DNA of 64,000 nucleotides, taken from contig NC_053392.1 of assembly GCF_905171765.1 (NCBI RefSeq), positions 342,705,010-342,769,009 of the forward strand, read 5' to 3'. A program made the translations under genes and the position numbers. Below are positions 11,297-22,640 of the stretch, in pieces (within the stretch, counting starts at the first letter, position 1; the number at the start of each line of letters is the position of its first letter). The DNA is from Bufo bufo (taxonomy: Eukaryota > Chordata > Amphibia > Anura > Bufonidae). The notes under the pieces were generated by a model. That model was not told the DNA's origin, did no database searches, and was given only the letters and a program-made list of their open reading frames with translations.

Positions 11297-12856
11297 AGGG
11301 CTATTCTGGTATAGTAAGCTATCCCCTTTTAGAGGATATTGGAAATCTAATAGATCAGTGAGGGGCCTACCTCTGAGTCCCACATCGTTCAGTTAGGGCA
11401 TGAGTTCTAGAGATAGCCAAGCTATTTACGTCAGGCTCTGACCATGTCGACAGCTTGACTGTCTGTACTTAACCTAAGTCTTAGATGATCCATTTCCTAT
11501 GCATAATTCTTCCTTCACTCCCACGTCATTCTGGAAATGGCCTAATGTTCAAACACGTTGATTTGAAGTGAGATAACCCTTTGACGTGTATGAGGACCAG
11601 CTGCTTAAAAGAAACTCTAGACATCCTTGTCCCTGCTTTCCTACTATTTCTTTTTCTTCCCAGGGATATCCTATATTTTATATGAGTGATGTACATTGGT
11701 AGTAGACTCAAAGTGCATTCTCCAAGCAGAGGGGAAACAGGAATTATCTATTCCTCCCTTGTGTCAATTTACTCGGATTTCCTCCAATGTCATAAATCAA
11801 TGGGACTTCCACTGCATTGTTTACTACGCCTTGACACAAATTAGGATCTTTCAGCATGTGAACATATGCTGCTTCCTGTGATCCTCTTTGGTGAAATTGA
11901 AACAAAGGTATCATGACTCTTAATAATAGCTCTGAAATACCATATATCTTCAAAATATACTGTATGAGGGGGCCTGTGCTGCTACTGAAAAACAAATTCA
12001 TCAATGATAACGCAATCCATAATTATTGTAGGTAATAGAGGTTAACAAGCTTTTCAAACTTCAAAATTTTAAGCAGATAGAATGAATATTTTGTCCATCT
12101 TATAACCATCAACATAAAAATGTTTTGTCTCCATATTATTGTGCTAGTCCATCAAAAATATGTCAAAAATATTTCATGCTTGATTAATTATCCCCTCACC
12201 ATCAGAACATTAGGCACTGCATTAATTATGTATAAAAATAAAGGTCATATATTTTAAGTTCTTATATACAATGAGTGCTGGTAAGAAGCAAAGAATAAAA
12301 TATAATGTAGAAAGTAGATTATATGATACCTAAAAGCATTTCAGCACAAAGTATTGATACCTTGAAAAGATTGCTCTCAGGAAGTCGTGTCCAGTGTTTG
12401 TAATTATACAATATAATTAACAATAATTTCATGGCCTACGGTAACCGTATCATTTTAGATTTCAAAGTAAAACATAACACACTGATTTGTAAAATATATA
12501 CTAAACACAAAGAGCAAACAATAATTAATTGAAATATTTCAAGCTTACTAAAAATGTACAAATAGGAAATTGCATAATATTTTACTTCATGTATTTAATT
12601 TTGTTTTCCAGTTAATGACCAGTAAAATGTTAGTTTTTTTTTTTGGATTGTAATAGCTACCACTGCTTGTTGTTCCAGATTTGTCCAGACTGGATCCAAT
12701 TTAAACAATTGTTCTATAATATAATGTAATGGTTGTGGATAGCTCACCACCCTCCTTGAGTAGGTAAGGGTGCTCTGTCGAAGGACTGCTCACATCAGTC
12801 AGTCGCTGTGATAAAAGAAACAAATGGGGTAGAACAAACGACTGGCATTCACTATG
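11297..12856. other. Unclassified AT-rich sequence with a repeat fragment at its left edge
   Basis: 11297-11400 resembles the small repeats elsewhere in the window that contain GATCGGTGGGGGTC-like text (for example 45650). From 11400 to about 12740 I see only AT-rich sequence without a supported gene. 12740-12856 may be an outer part of the PLE terminal region, because it runs straight into the 254-bp duplication. Confidence 0.5.
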
Positions 12857-13365
12857 TGGTACACATCAAACAACTATTTATTATCCGCCCAATGCAGTGG
12901 TGGTGGTCGAGGAGGATCATACAATCTAAAACAGTATTACACTGGAAGTATGGGCATTAAAAACCGCCTAAAAGAAATTAAAATGCAGTGAAAATACAAT
13001 GCTCTGATTATATGAATAGAAACGCATACATAAAAATAAGGGTCTCCTGAAGAATATAAAGTGCTGTATATGGTGCAGCACTGGCAGTTTTACAGTGTAT
13101 AATCCTAAACTGGTACACATCAAACAACTATTTATTAACCGCCCACTGCAGGTGGAGTGGTCGAGGAGGAACATACAATCTAAAACAGTATTACACTGGA
13201 AGTAATGGTCATTAAAAACCCCCTAAAAGAAATAAAATGCAGTAAAATACAATGCTCTGATTATATGAATAGAAACGCATACATAAAAATAGGGTCTCCT
13301 GAAGATATAAAGTGCTGTATATGGTGCAGCACTGGCAGTTTACAGTGGTATATCCTCATAGGTCA
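12857..13365. repeat. 254-bp tandem duplication at the outer PLE end
   Basis: TGGTACACATCAAACAACTA starts at 12857 and again at 13111, and the following text (AAACAGTATTACACTGGAAG, GAATAGAAACGCATACAT) recurs with the same spacing. The right PLE arm has a single copy of this unit, ending near 19850. Confidence 0.93.
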
Positions 13366-13847
13366 TGTTGGGGATACTGTCTCTTTAAGTAAAGAAAGTT
13401 GCCAGGTCCATTGATATCTGACCCGGTGTCCACAGTATAATGTTAACTTGAGCTAAATCCAAGGAAATCCACAAGCTGCAGTGCTCAATATATTGGTGCT
13501 GCTGGAGGATATTGCTATCCTGTATAAGATGATTGTCTCTTCCACAGTCCTTTAGGCGACTTATAGTACGGCCTCCAATAGCTAAATAGAATCTATTGCA
13601 GGGAAATATCGCTTACCCCTATAAATGAGTCTTCAGCCGTCAGATTTGGCCGTTCGCTGCACCGCTCACTCTCGGCGTCCTCGCTCTCTGTGTTGAACAC
13701 GTGGTATCCCAGAGGTATCGCGGGACTTGGAAACTTACTTCCGGTATTCCTGTGCGAAGGTGCTATTGATGAGATGAACAAATGGAGCGCTCCACTTATG
13801 AAAGATCATCCAAATCTTTTTGATAACATCCAGAATGTTGCCTGTAG

Positions 13848-13912
13848 ACAGGGATATAACGCTAAACGCGTTTCGAAGACTTCCGTCCTCTCCTCAGTAG
13901 CTATATCCCTGT
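13848..13912 (-). ncRNA. Hammerhead ribozyme (type I-like), canonical core, in PLE terminal region
   Basis: Read on the minus strand from 13912 to 13848. Stem I 5' strand ACAGGGATATAGCTA (13912-13898) pairs with TAGC and TATATCCCTGT (13864-13861 and 13858-13848), 4 + 11 bp around a 2-base bulge. Core CTGAGGA is at 13897-13891. Stem II is GAGGAC / GTCTTC with a GGAA loop. Core GAA is at 13874-13872. Stem III is minimal, AC / GT with a GC loop, and base 17 is T, so cleavage is predicted between 13865 and 13864. Every invariant core position of the CUGANGA...GAA scheme is present. Hammerheads with short stem III are known in PLE terminal repeats; self-cleavage here is inference. Confidence 0.82.
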
Positions 13913-14388
13913 TAAAAACGTCATCCCCTTTTATATCGTCACAAGCAGTCCACAAAATCTGGGCTGGAATCTCAAATTTGCATGATGCGATTTCCGTGCG
14001 TTTTTGATGCGGTTTAAAACCGCATATGCGTTTTTTGGTTATATTCGAACCGCAACTTCTTAATGAGTCCTTATGACCCCAAAGCAGAATAATAGTACAA
14101 TCTATAATATATAAATAATCTACTAAAAGTAAAAAATATGTTAAAAATATATATTATATATATAGGAAGTACATACTTAATAATAAACAGTTGAGGACAC
14201 GATGGTAGTTCATAAAAAGACTTTAGTATATACATGGATATCATCCTCTGTATCTTATATTCTAGTAAAATTGGCAGTGGTATTAGAAGTAGTATAAGGG
14301 GGGGTGGGCCCATCACCAAGAGGGGATCACACCGCCGATAAATGGCCAAAATGCGATCCCTAATTGAATGAGGGGCACACCTCCCATC

Positions 14389-16079
14389 CTATAGGAAACC
14401 AAAAATTTCCAGTTCTGCATTTAGCCCGGCTGGCATCAGGCTTCCAAAATTATAGATTTGCTTGGATTCTGCCCTCGACATCCGCTCAATGTGGTTTCCA
14501 CCCCTCCAGTGTTTGTCTATTTTTTCTAAAGCCACAAACGACAAGCCTGTGGGTCTTGTCCATGGGCTTCTTTGAAGTGTCTTGAGATGAGTGGTTTATC
14601 GTATCCTTTCTTAATGTTGGAAATGTGTTCGGATATCCTCACTCTCAAGGCCCTCTTAGTCCGTCCAATGTACTGTCTTAAACACGGACATTGCACTAAA
14701 TAGATCACACTCACAGAATTACACGTGAGGAAGTGTTCTATCTCCCACTCAAAAGCATTTTGTGTAGAAGATACCTTCTTCGTGTTTCTTGGAATTTTAG
14801 TAGTTTTACAACAGATACACTGACCACACTTATAGAAACCTTTTAAGTTTGTTAGTCTTCCAGCATTTGATATTTTTGTCTTTTTAGTCTTAATCGAAGG
14901 GGCTACTTTTATCCCTAAATTGGCCGCTCTTGTGTATATTATTTGTGGTCTTGAAGGTATTAGCTTCCCTATTGTTTTATCTTGCAGAAGGTGGTGCCAA
15001 TGCCGTTTAATGATTTCTTCCACTTTCTTCCTTTGTGTTATATATGGAAGGATAATCCTGAATTGGGAATCTACCTCATTCTGTTCTAGTGTTTTTACAG
15101 TCAGTAATGGAGCTCCTCGGGTTGTTTTCTAACTTTTTCCAATGACCCTTCTAGTATGTTGCTCGGATATTGTTTGGCCAGGAATTTGTCTCTCAAACAG
15201 TTTGAAGCTTCCACTTCAAACTGTACCTCTTCGGTACAGTTCCGTTTCAATCTACGGAACTGTCCGAAGGGTACATTTAATAGCCAGCTTGGCAAGTGGC
15301 AGCTAGAGTGTAAAATAAATGCATTCCTGGCCGAGGGTTTTTGGTATGTCTTACAGATATATTTATCGGCTACTCTCGTAATCGCCAGATCTAAAAATGC
15401 AATTTCTATCATATTAGTGCTTCGGGTAAAAACCAAATTCTGATTATTTATATTCAATTCCACTATAAATTCCTTAAGACTTTCTTGATCTCCCTTCCAA
15501 ATTAAAAGAACATCGTCTATATAACGTCGCTAGAGCACCAGGTCGCCCCCCCTATGCAAATCAATAGTTGCCCGCTCCCATTGCGCTAGGAACAGGTTTG
15601 CATAGCTGGGGGCAAACCTGGTGCCCATGGCCGTTCCTCTAGTCTGTAGATAAAAACTTCCTTCAAAATAAAAATAATTATGTTGTAAGATGTGTTCAAT
15701 CCCTTCTAAAATAAAATCCAATTGTTGTTTTTTCATTGTCTTGTTATCCTCCAATTGTGCTCCGATGGCTCTTATCCCAGCCCCATGGTCTATTACCGTG
15801 TAGAGAGACTGGATATCCAATGTTGTCATAATCCAGTCCTCTTCCACATTTAACCCTTCTAATACCTGAATAATTTGAGTGGTATCTCTCAGGTATGATG
15901 TAGTGGTTTTTACCATGGGTTGTAACCATACATCTATATACCTTGATAAATTAGATGTTAGGGAGCCAATACCTGATACTATGGGGCGGCCCGGAGGACT
16001 CTCCATGTCCTTATGCACCTTTGGAAGGCAGTAAAAGACCGGGAGTCTTCCGGGCGTCCTCATAATATAATACAACAGG
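14389..16079 (-). pseudogene. PLE reverse transcriptase / GIY-YIG protein, left copy, broken
   Basis: Segments in order: RT fingers and palm (GRLPVFYCLPKVHKDMESPP, RPIVSGIGSLTSNLSRYID, MTTLDIQSLYTVI, TRGTAMGTRFAPSYANLF); a TGG-to-TAG type stop at about 15530 just before RRYIDDV; the thumb and linker (15463-15101); then 15023-14526 with the CGQCICC cysteine cluster and the GIY-YIG nuclease (VIYLVQCPCLRQYIGRTK). A frameshift near 14545 removes the natural end, whose stop codon would be at 14389-14391. It lacks the N-terminus. It would have copied element RNA and nicked DNA for priming. Confidence 0.88.
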
Positions 16080-16320
16080 AGGGCACAAACACCCCAGAGA
16101 CACCAATACAACTTGAGACATCACAATCACCACAGACAGGAAGAATCCTTATTACTCACCGCATCCGGCACGTCCACTAGGACAGAGAGAGCACCAGAGA
16201 AACACCACCAACATACACCCAGAGAGAAACTCAGAACAATCACATCACAACCACCAGTCAGAAACAATAAGACACGAAGGGGGAGGAAAAAGAAGGACTC
16301 ACAGATAAACACAACACAGT

Positions 16321-18602
16321 ATGGAACAGGATAACATTATCAATTTGAGCAACACTAGATTGACACCAGCACAAAGTTCCCTCTTAAAATAAAGGATTAA
16401 AATTTGCACCTAGCGCACATTGAATAAATTTAATACCTACATTGGGAGTCCGAAATTCATGAGAAACATATGCCTAAAAAAATATTTATTAAAAATCCGA
16501 TTTCTATAGCAATACAAAAAGAGAAGAAAGTTTTAAACATACAAGTTTAAAGAATAAATCAAAAAAATTCCCCAGAAATGAAATTGGCCCAGAAATGGGA
16601 AGTTTCCAAAAGAACGTTGAAGCTGACCTTAGAAAAAATAAAAGAGAAACAACTGTATAGAAAAAATTTATCAAATGGAGAAGTGTCTGCAATTAGAGAA
16701 TTACAAAAAGAATGAAAAGATCACGATACGCCCTGCAGATAAAGGGGGGGCTATCGTTGTTTTGGATACCGCGAAATACATACAGGAGTGCCTGAGACAA
16801 CTCTCTGACAGCTTGACATATAAGAAACTTGAAACAGATCCCACAAAGTTGTTTAGTGACAAGCTAAAGGAATATTGCCAGAGAGGTGCCCACATGGGTA
16901 TTTTGTCACAACAGGAATCTGATTATATTATGGGGACGCCCGGAAGACTCCCGGTCTTTTACTGCCTTCCCAAGGTGCATAACGACATGGAGAGTCCTCC
17001 GGGCCGCCCCATAGTATCAGGTATTGGCTCCCTAACATCTAATTTATCAAGGTATATAGATGTATGGTTACAACCCATGGTAAAAACCACTACATCATAC
17101 CTGAGAGATACCACTCAAATTATTCAGGTATTAGAAGGGTTAAATGTGGAAGAGGACTGGATTATGACAACATTGGATATCCAGTCTCCTCTACACGGTA
17201 ATAGACCATGGGGCTGGGATAGAGCAATCAGAGCACAAATTGGAGGATAACAAGACAATGAAAAAACAACAATTGGATTTTATTTTAGAAGGGATTGAAC
17301 ACATCTTACAACATAATTATTTTTATTTTGAAGGAAGTTTTTATCTACAGACTAGAGGAACGGCCATGGGCACCAGGTTTGCCCCCAGCTATGCAAACCT
17401 GTTCCTAGCGCAATGGGAGCGGGCAACTATTGATTTGCATAGGGGGGGCGACCTGGTGCTCTGGCGACGTTATATAGACGATGTTCTTTTAATTTGGAAG
17501 GGAGATCAAGAAAGTCTTAAGGAATTTATAGTGGAATTGAATATAAATAATCAGAATTTGGTTTTTACCCGAAGCACTAATATGATAGAAATTGAATTTT
17601 TAGATCTGGCGATTACGAGAGTAGCCGATAAATATATCTGTAAGACATACCAAAAAACCCTCGGCCAGGAATGCATTTATTTTACACTCTAGCTGCCACT
17701 TGCCAAGCTGGCTATTAAATGTACCCTTCGGACAGTTCCGTAGATTGAAACGGAACTGTACCGAAAAGGTACAGTTTGAAGTGGAAGCTCTACATTTGAG
17801 AGACAAATACCTGGCCAAGCAATATCCGAGCAACATACTAGAAGGGTCATTGGAAAAAGTTAGAAAACAACCGAGGAGCTCATTACTGACTGTAAAAACA
17901 GTAGAACAGAACGAGGTAGATTCCCAATTCAGGATTATCCTTCCATATATAACACAAAGGAAGAAAGTGGAAGAAATCATTAAACGGCATTGGCACCACC
18001 TTCTGCAAGATAAAACAATAGGGAGGCTAATACCTTCAAGACCACAAATAATATACACAAGGGCGGCTAATTTAGGGATAAAAGTAGCCCCTTCGATTAA
18101 GACTAAAAAGACAAAAATATCAAATGCTGGAAGACTAACAACTTGAAAGGTTTCTATAAGTGTGGTCAGTGTATCTGTTGTAAAAACTACTAAAATTCCA
18201 AGAAACACGAAGAAGGTATCTACTACACAAAATGCTTTTGAGTGGGAGATAGAACACTTCCTCACGTGTAATTCTGTGAGTGTGATCTATTTAGTGCAAT
18301 GTCCGTGTTTAAGACAGTACATTGGACGGACTAAGGGGGCCTTGAGAGTGAGGATATCCGAACACATTTCCAACATTAAGAAAGGATACGATAAACACTC
18401 ACTCTCAAGACACTTCAAAGAAGCCCATGGACAAGACCCCACAGGCTTGTCGTTTGTGGCTTTAGAAAAAATAGACAAACACTGGAGGGGTGGAAACCAC
18501 ATCGAGCGGATGTCGAGGGCAGAATCCAAGCAAATCTATAATTTTGGAAGCCTGATGCCAGCCGGGCTAAATGCAGAACTGGAAATTTTTGGTTTCCTAT
18601 AG
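16321..18602 (+). pseudogene. PLE reverse transcriptase / GIY-YIG protein, right copy, broken
   Basis: The N-terminus (INLSNTRLTPAQSSLLK from 16321) hits a TAA and frame breaks; coding resumes at about 16600-16675 with KITIRPADKGGAIVVLDTAK, the PLE RT entry motif. RT motifs follow (PGRLPVFYCLPKVH; one added C near 17188 shifts frame; TRGTAMGTRFAPSYANLF; the catalytic YIDDV with Tyr-Ile-Asp-Asp at 17471-17482, intact). After shifts near 17660, 17875 and 18140 come the Cys-rich linker and GIY-YIG domain (VIYLVQCPCLRQYIGRTK, 18280-18335; RISEH; KEAHGQDP), ending with a TAG at 18600-18602. All domains are recognisable but at least five lesions separate them. Confidence 0.9.
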
Positions 18603-19078
18603 GATGGGAGGTGTGCCCCTCATTCAATTAGGGATCGCATTTTGGCCGTTTATCGGCGGTGTGTTCCCCTCTTGGTGATGGGCCCACCCCCCCCCTATAC
18701 TACTTCCAATACCACTGCCAATTTTACTAGAATATAAGATACAGAGGATGATATCCATGTATATACTAAAGTCTTTTTATGAACTACCATCGTGTCCTCA
18801 ACTGTTTATTATTAAGTATGTACTTCCTATATATATAATATATATTTTTAACATATTTTTTACTTTTAGTAGATTATTTATATATTTTAGATTGTACTAT
18901 TATTGTGCTTTGGGGTCATAAGGACTCATTAAGAAGTTGCGGTTCGAATATAACAAAAAACGCATATGCGGTTTTAAAACCGCATCAAAAACGCACGGAA
19001 ATCGCATCATGCAAATTTGAGATTCCAGCCCAGATTTTGTGGACTGCTTGTGACGATATAAAAGGGGATGACGTTTTA

Positions 19079-19144
19079 ACAGGGATATAGCTACTGAGGA
19101 AGAGGACGGAAGTCTTCGAAACGCGTTTAGCGTTATATCCCTGT
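19079..19144 (+). ncRNA. Hammerhead ribozyme-like motif, one extra A beside stem II
   Basis: This is the equivalent of the motif at 13848-13912 in the other PLE arm. Stem I ACAGGGATATAGCTA (19079-19093) pairs with TAGC and TATATCCCTGT (19128-19131, 19134-19144). Core CTGAGGA is at 19094-19100, an additional A at 19101, stem II GAGGAC / GTCTTC with GGAA loop at 19102-19117, core GAA at 19118-19120, stem III AC GC GT at 19121-19126, T at 19127. The inserted A between core and stem II departs from the consensus and may reduce cleavage. Confidence 0.72.
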
Positions 19145-19850
19145 CTACAGCAACATTCTGGATGTTATCAAAAAGATTTGGATGATCTTTCATAAGTGGA
19201 GCGCTCCATTTGTTCATCTCATCAATAGCACCTTCGCACAGGAATACCGGAAGTAAGTTTCCAAGTCCCGCGATACCTCTGGGATACCACGTGTTCAACA
19301 CCAGAGAGCGAGGACGCCGAGAGTGAGCGGTGCAGCGAACGGCCAAATCTGACGGCTGAAGACTCATTTATAGGGGTAAGCGATATTTCCCTGCAATAGA
19401 TTCTATTTAGCTATTGGAGGGCCGTACTATAAGTCGGCTAAAGGACTGTTGAAGGACAATATCTTATACAGGATAGCAATATCCTCCAGCAGCACCAATA
19501 TATTGAGGCACTGCAGCTTGTGGATTTCCTTGGATTCGGCTCAAGTTAACCATTATACTGTGGACACCGGGTCAGATATCAATGGACCTGGCAACTTTCT
19601 TTACTTAAAGAGACAGTATCCCCAACATGACCTATTAGGATATACACTGTAAACTGCCAGTGCTGCACCATATACAGCACTTTATATCTTCAGGAGACCC
19701 TATTTTTATGTATGCGTTTCTATTCATATAATCAGAGCATTGTAGTTTACTGCATTTTATTCTTTTTAGGGGGTTTTTAATGACCATTACTTCCAGTGTA
19801 ATACTGTTTTAGATTGTATGTTCCTCCGCGACCACTCCACCTGCAGTGCA

Positions 19851-20394
19851 CTGGGTCCCACTGATCACGAGAACAGGAGCACTGTCCCTAACTCCCCCCC
19901 CTAATAAATGGAGTCGCAGTTCAGCGTGTACTTGGTTTCTCTTTATCAGTTCCATAAAGATAAACGGAGAAGCAGCTCAACCACATTACTTTTCCAATGG
20001 ATGAGAGTTCACATAGAACTCCCATTCCGATTACCCTTTGGGATCGTGGCATTTTGACCCCCGCTAATCAGACACTCTACTTTAAACAAACCTTGTTAGA
20101 AGGGTCTCATGACAATAAGCTGATCACACAGTCTTCCAATTCTAGGATCGCAGAGATTAGCTGTTATATGTGGGGAAACAAGGTAGTAAGGGTTCAAATT
20201 CTTTTTCTCGTCCACCACAAGGCAAGTTTATGGGTTGTGTGTGTAATGTAGGACAGAGCAGATCCTCCATAGTGAGAAGCTCTTTGTAGCCACTCTCCAC
20301 TCTGGCCAATTGATCTGGTTCCAAAGCAATGGACCTCCTTGATTAATGCAAAATTCTCTAATAGTGTGGATGAAATGATATGAATGATATCTAA
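19851..20394. other. Unclassified sequence between PLE and the next element
   Basis: 19851-20110 contains fragments like GGGTCCCACTGATCACGAGA and GACCCCCGCTAATCAGACAC, resembling small dispersed repeats elsewhere in the window. 20110-20394 shows nothing I recognise and no supported gene. Confidence 0.45.
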
Positions 20395-21144
20395 GGCTTC
20401 TTTCACACTGCCGTTTCTGGGTCCGCCTGTGAGATCCGTTTCAAGGCTCTCACAAGCGGCCCTAAACGGATCAGTTTAGCCCCAATGCATTCTGAATGGA
20501 TAAGGATCCATTCAGAATGCATCAGTTTGGCTCCGTTCCGCCTCTATTCCGCTCTGGAGGCGGACACCAAAACGCTGCTTACAGTGTTTTGGTGTCAGCC
20601 TGGCGGTGCGGAGACAAACGGATCTGTCCTGACTTACAATGTAAGTCAATGGGGACGGATCCGTTTACATTGAAACAATATTGGTGCAATTGTAAACGGA
20701 TCCGTCCCCCATTGACTTTCAATGTAAAGTCAGGAGTCCCTATTAATATACCATCGGATCAGAGTTTTCTCCAATCCGATGGTATATTTTAACTTGATGC
20801 ATCCCCATCACCATGGGAACGCCTCTATGTTAGAATATACCATCGGATTTGAGTTAGATCATGAAAACTCAGATCCGACAGTATATTCTAACACAGAGGT
20901 GTTCCCATAGTGATGGGGACCCTTCTAGTTAGAATATACTAAGAACTGTGGACATAACGGCCCCCTGCTGCCTGGCAGCACCCGTTCTCTTACAGGGGGC
21001 TGTGATCCGCACAATTAACCCCTCAGGTGCTGCAGAGATCAGGTGCCCCCCACCCCCTATTAAAATCATTGGTGTCCAGTGCGGTCTCCCCTCCCCTCCC
21101 CCATCATTGGTGGCAGCAGAGCAGCAGTTCCGATCGGAGTCCCA

Positions 21145-22640
21145 GTTTAGTTTTCGCAAAGTTTGCTGCTAAACTGCTTTAAGATCTTTGTTTCAGTTGT
21201 TTCTGTGATGTAGTGAAATATAATTACACGCACTTCATACATTTCAAAGGCTTTTATCGACAATTACATGACATTTATGCAAAGAGTCAGTATTTGCAGT
21301 GTTGGCCCTTCTTTTTCAGGACCTCTGCAATTCGGGCCAATTCCTGACTGATAGCAACCCATTCTTTCATAATCACTTCTTGGAGTTTGTCAGAATTAGT
21401 GGGTATTTGTTTGTCCACCCGCTTCTTGAGGATTGACCACAAGTTGTCAATGGGATTAAGATCTGGGGAGTTTCAAGGCCATGGACCCAAAATGTCAACG
21501 TTTTGGTCCCCGAGCCACTTAGTTATCACTTTTGCCTTATGGCACGGTGCTCCATCGTGCTGGAAAATGCATTGTTCTTCACCAAACTGTTGTTGGATTG
21601 TTGGAAGAAGTTGCTGTTGGAGGGTGTTTTGGTACCATTCTTTATTCATGGCTGTGTTTTTGGGCAAAATTGTGAGTGAGCCCACTCCCTTGGATGAGAA
21701 GCAACCCCACACATGAATGGTCTCAGGATGCTTTACTGTTGGCATGACACAGGACTGATAGTAGCGCTCACCTTTTCTTCTCTGGACAAGCCTTTTTCCA
21801 GATGCCCCAAACAATCGGAAAGAGGCTTCATCGGAGAATATGACTTTGCCCCAGTCCTCAGCAGTCCATTCACCATACTTTCTGCAGAAGATCAATCTGT
21901 CCCTGATGTTTTTTTTGGAGAGAAGTGGCTTCTTTGCTGGCCTTCTTGACACCAGGCCATCTTCCAAAAGTCTTCACCTTACTGTGCGTGCAGATGCGCT
22001 CACACCTGCCTGCTGCCATTCCTGAGCAAGCTCTGCACTGGTGGCACTCCGATCCCGCAGCTGAATCCTCTTTAGAAGACGATCATGGCGCTTGCTGGAC
22101 TTTCTTGGACGCCCTGAAGCCTTCTTAACAAGAATTGAACCTCTTTCCTTGAAGTTCTTGATGATCCTATAAATTGTTGATTGAGGTGCAATCTTAGTAG
22201 CCACAATATCCTTGCCTGTGAAGCCATTTTTATGTAACGCAATGATGGCTGCACGCGTTTCTTTGCAGGTCACCATGGTTAACAATGGAAGAACAATGAT
22301 TTCAAGCATGACCCTCCTTTTAACATGTCATGTCTGCCATTTTAACCCAATCAGCCTGACATAATGATCTCCAGCCTTGTGCTCATCAACATTCTCACCT
22401 GAGTTAACAAGACGATTACTGAAATGATCTCAGCAGGTCCTTTAATGACAGCAATGAAATCCAGTGGAAAGGTTTTTTTGGGATTAAGTTAATTTTCATG
22501 GCAAAGAAGGACTATGCAATTCATCTGATCACTCTTCATAACATTCTGGAGTATATGCAAATTGCTATTATAAAAACTTAAGCAGCAACTTTTCGAATTT
22601 CCAATATTTATCTCATTCTCAAAACTTTTGGCCACGACTG
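21145..22640 (-). mobile_element. Tc1/mariner element, family A, copy 2, left terminus truncated
   Basis: The right terminus is complete (GGCCACGACTG ending 22640, TA at 22641-22642). The left terminus should mirror it but only an inner piece remains (TTTTCGCAAAGTTTGCTGCT near 21154), so the outermost left bases are lost. The flank after the right TA (CTGTCGGATCTGAG) matches uninterrupted host repeat text at 20873-20886 on the other strand, which supports insertion at a TA in the palindromic element. Confidence 0.88.
21287..22309 (-). pseudogene. Tc1 transposase, family A, two stops and changed catalytic Glu
   Basis: A near full-length transposase of about 340 codons. The helix-turn-helix region and GRPRKSSKR are at 22309-21977. 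A TGA at 21974-21976 replaces an Arg codon (copy 1 has Arg there). Then VIFSDEASFRLFG (first Asp), FQHDGAPCHKAKVITKWL (second Asp), and a second TGA at 21473-21475. The third catalytic block reads NPIDNLW, where active relatives have NPIENLW: the Glu codon is GAC (21446-21448). A piece after SQELA is also missing. It ends KKKGQHCKY with a stop at 21287-21289. Inactive. Confidence 0.9.

Larger units (their letters stand above)
12857..16079 (-). mobile_element. Penelope-like element, left inverted copy, 5'-truncated
   Basis: A PLE retroelement on the minus strand: reverse-transcriptase and GIY-YIG coding (16079 to 14389), then a 3' terminal region down to about 12857 that includes a hammerhead motif at 13848-13912 and a 254-bp tandem duplication at the outer end. 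Homology with the right copy stops at 16079 in mid reverse transcriptase, a 5' truncation expected of target-primed reverse transcription. The two arms differ by scattered substitutions and small indels only, so the pair looks fairly young. Inverted partial copies next to a fuller copy are known for PLEs. Confidence 0.88.
13140..19850. repeat. Large inverted repeat, ~2.9-kb arms, ~0.84-kb spacer
   Basis: 13140-16079 is the reverse complement of about 16924-19850 with high identity by eye. The arms are the two PLE copies, arranged head to head (5' parts towards the centre). The spacer 16080-16923 belongs to the right copy (5' untranslated and N-terminal coding sequence). The outer edge is marked by CTCCACCTGCAGTG in both arms. 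Confidence 0.92.
16080..19850 (+). mobile_element. Penelope-like element, right copy, near full-length coding part
   Basis: A plus-strand PLE. 16080-16320 is an A/C-rich 5' region, the coding part runs 16321-18602, and the 3' terminal region (18603-19850) contains an AT-rich tract near 18830 and a hammerhead motif at 19079-19144. It is flanked on the left by the truncated inverted copy and on the right by unrelated CTGGGTCCCACTGATCACGA. The 3' boundary is defined by loss of homology with the left arm, so it may be a few bases off. Confidence 0.87.

Noticed and set aside
17600..18265. 221-codon minus-strand frame.
   Set aside because: Antisense of the PLE protein, hydrophobic by chance.
18900..19367. 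155-codon minus-strand frame also present at 13690-14007 (plus).
   Set aside because: Lies across the PLE terminal region including the hammerhead stem; no domain seen, and the two arms differ by frameshifts.
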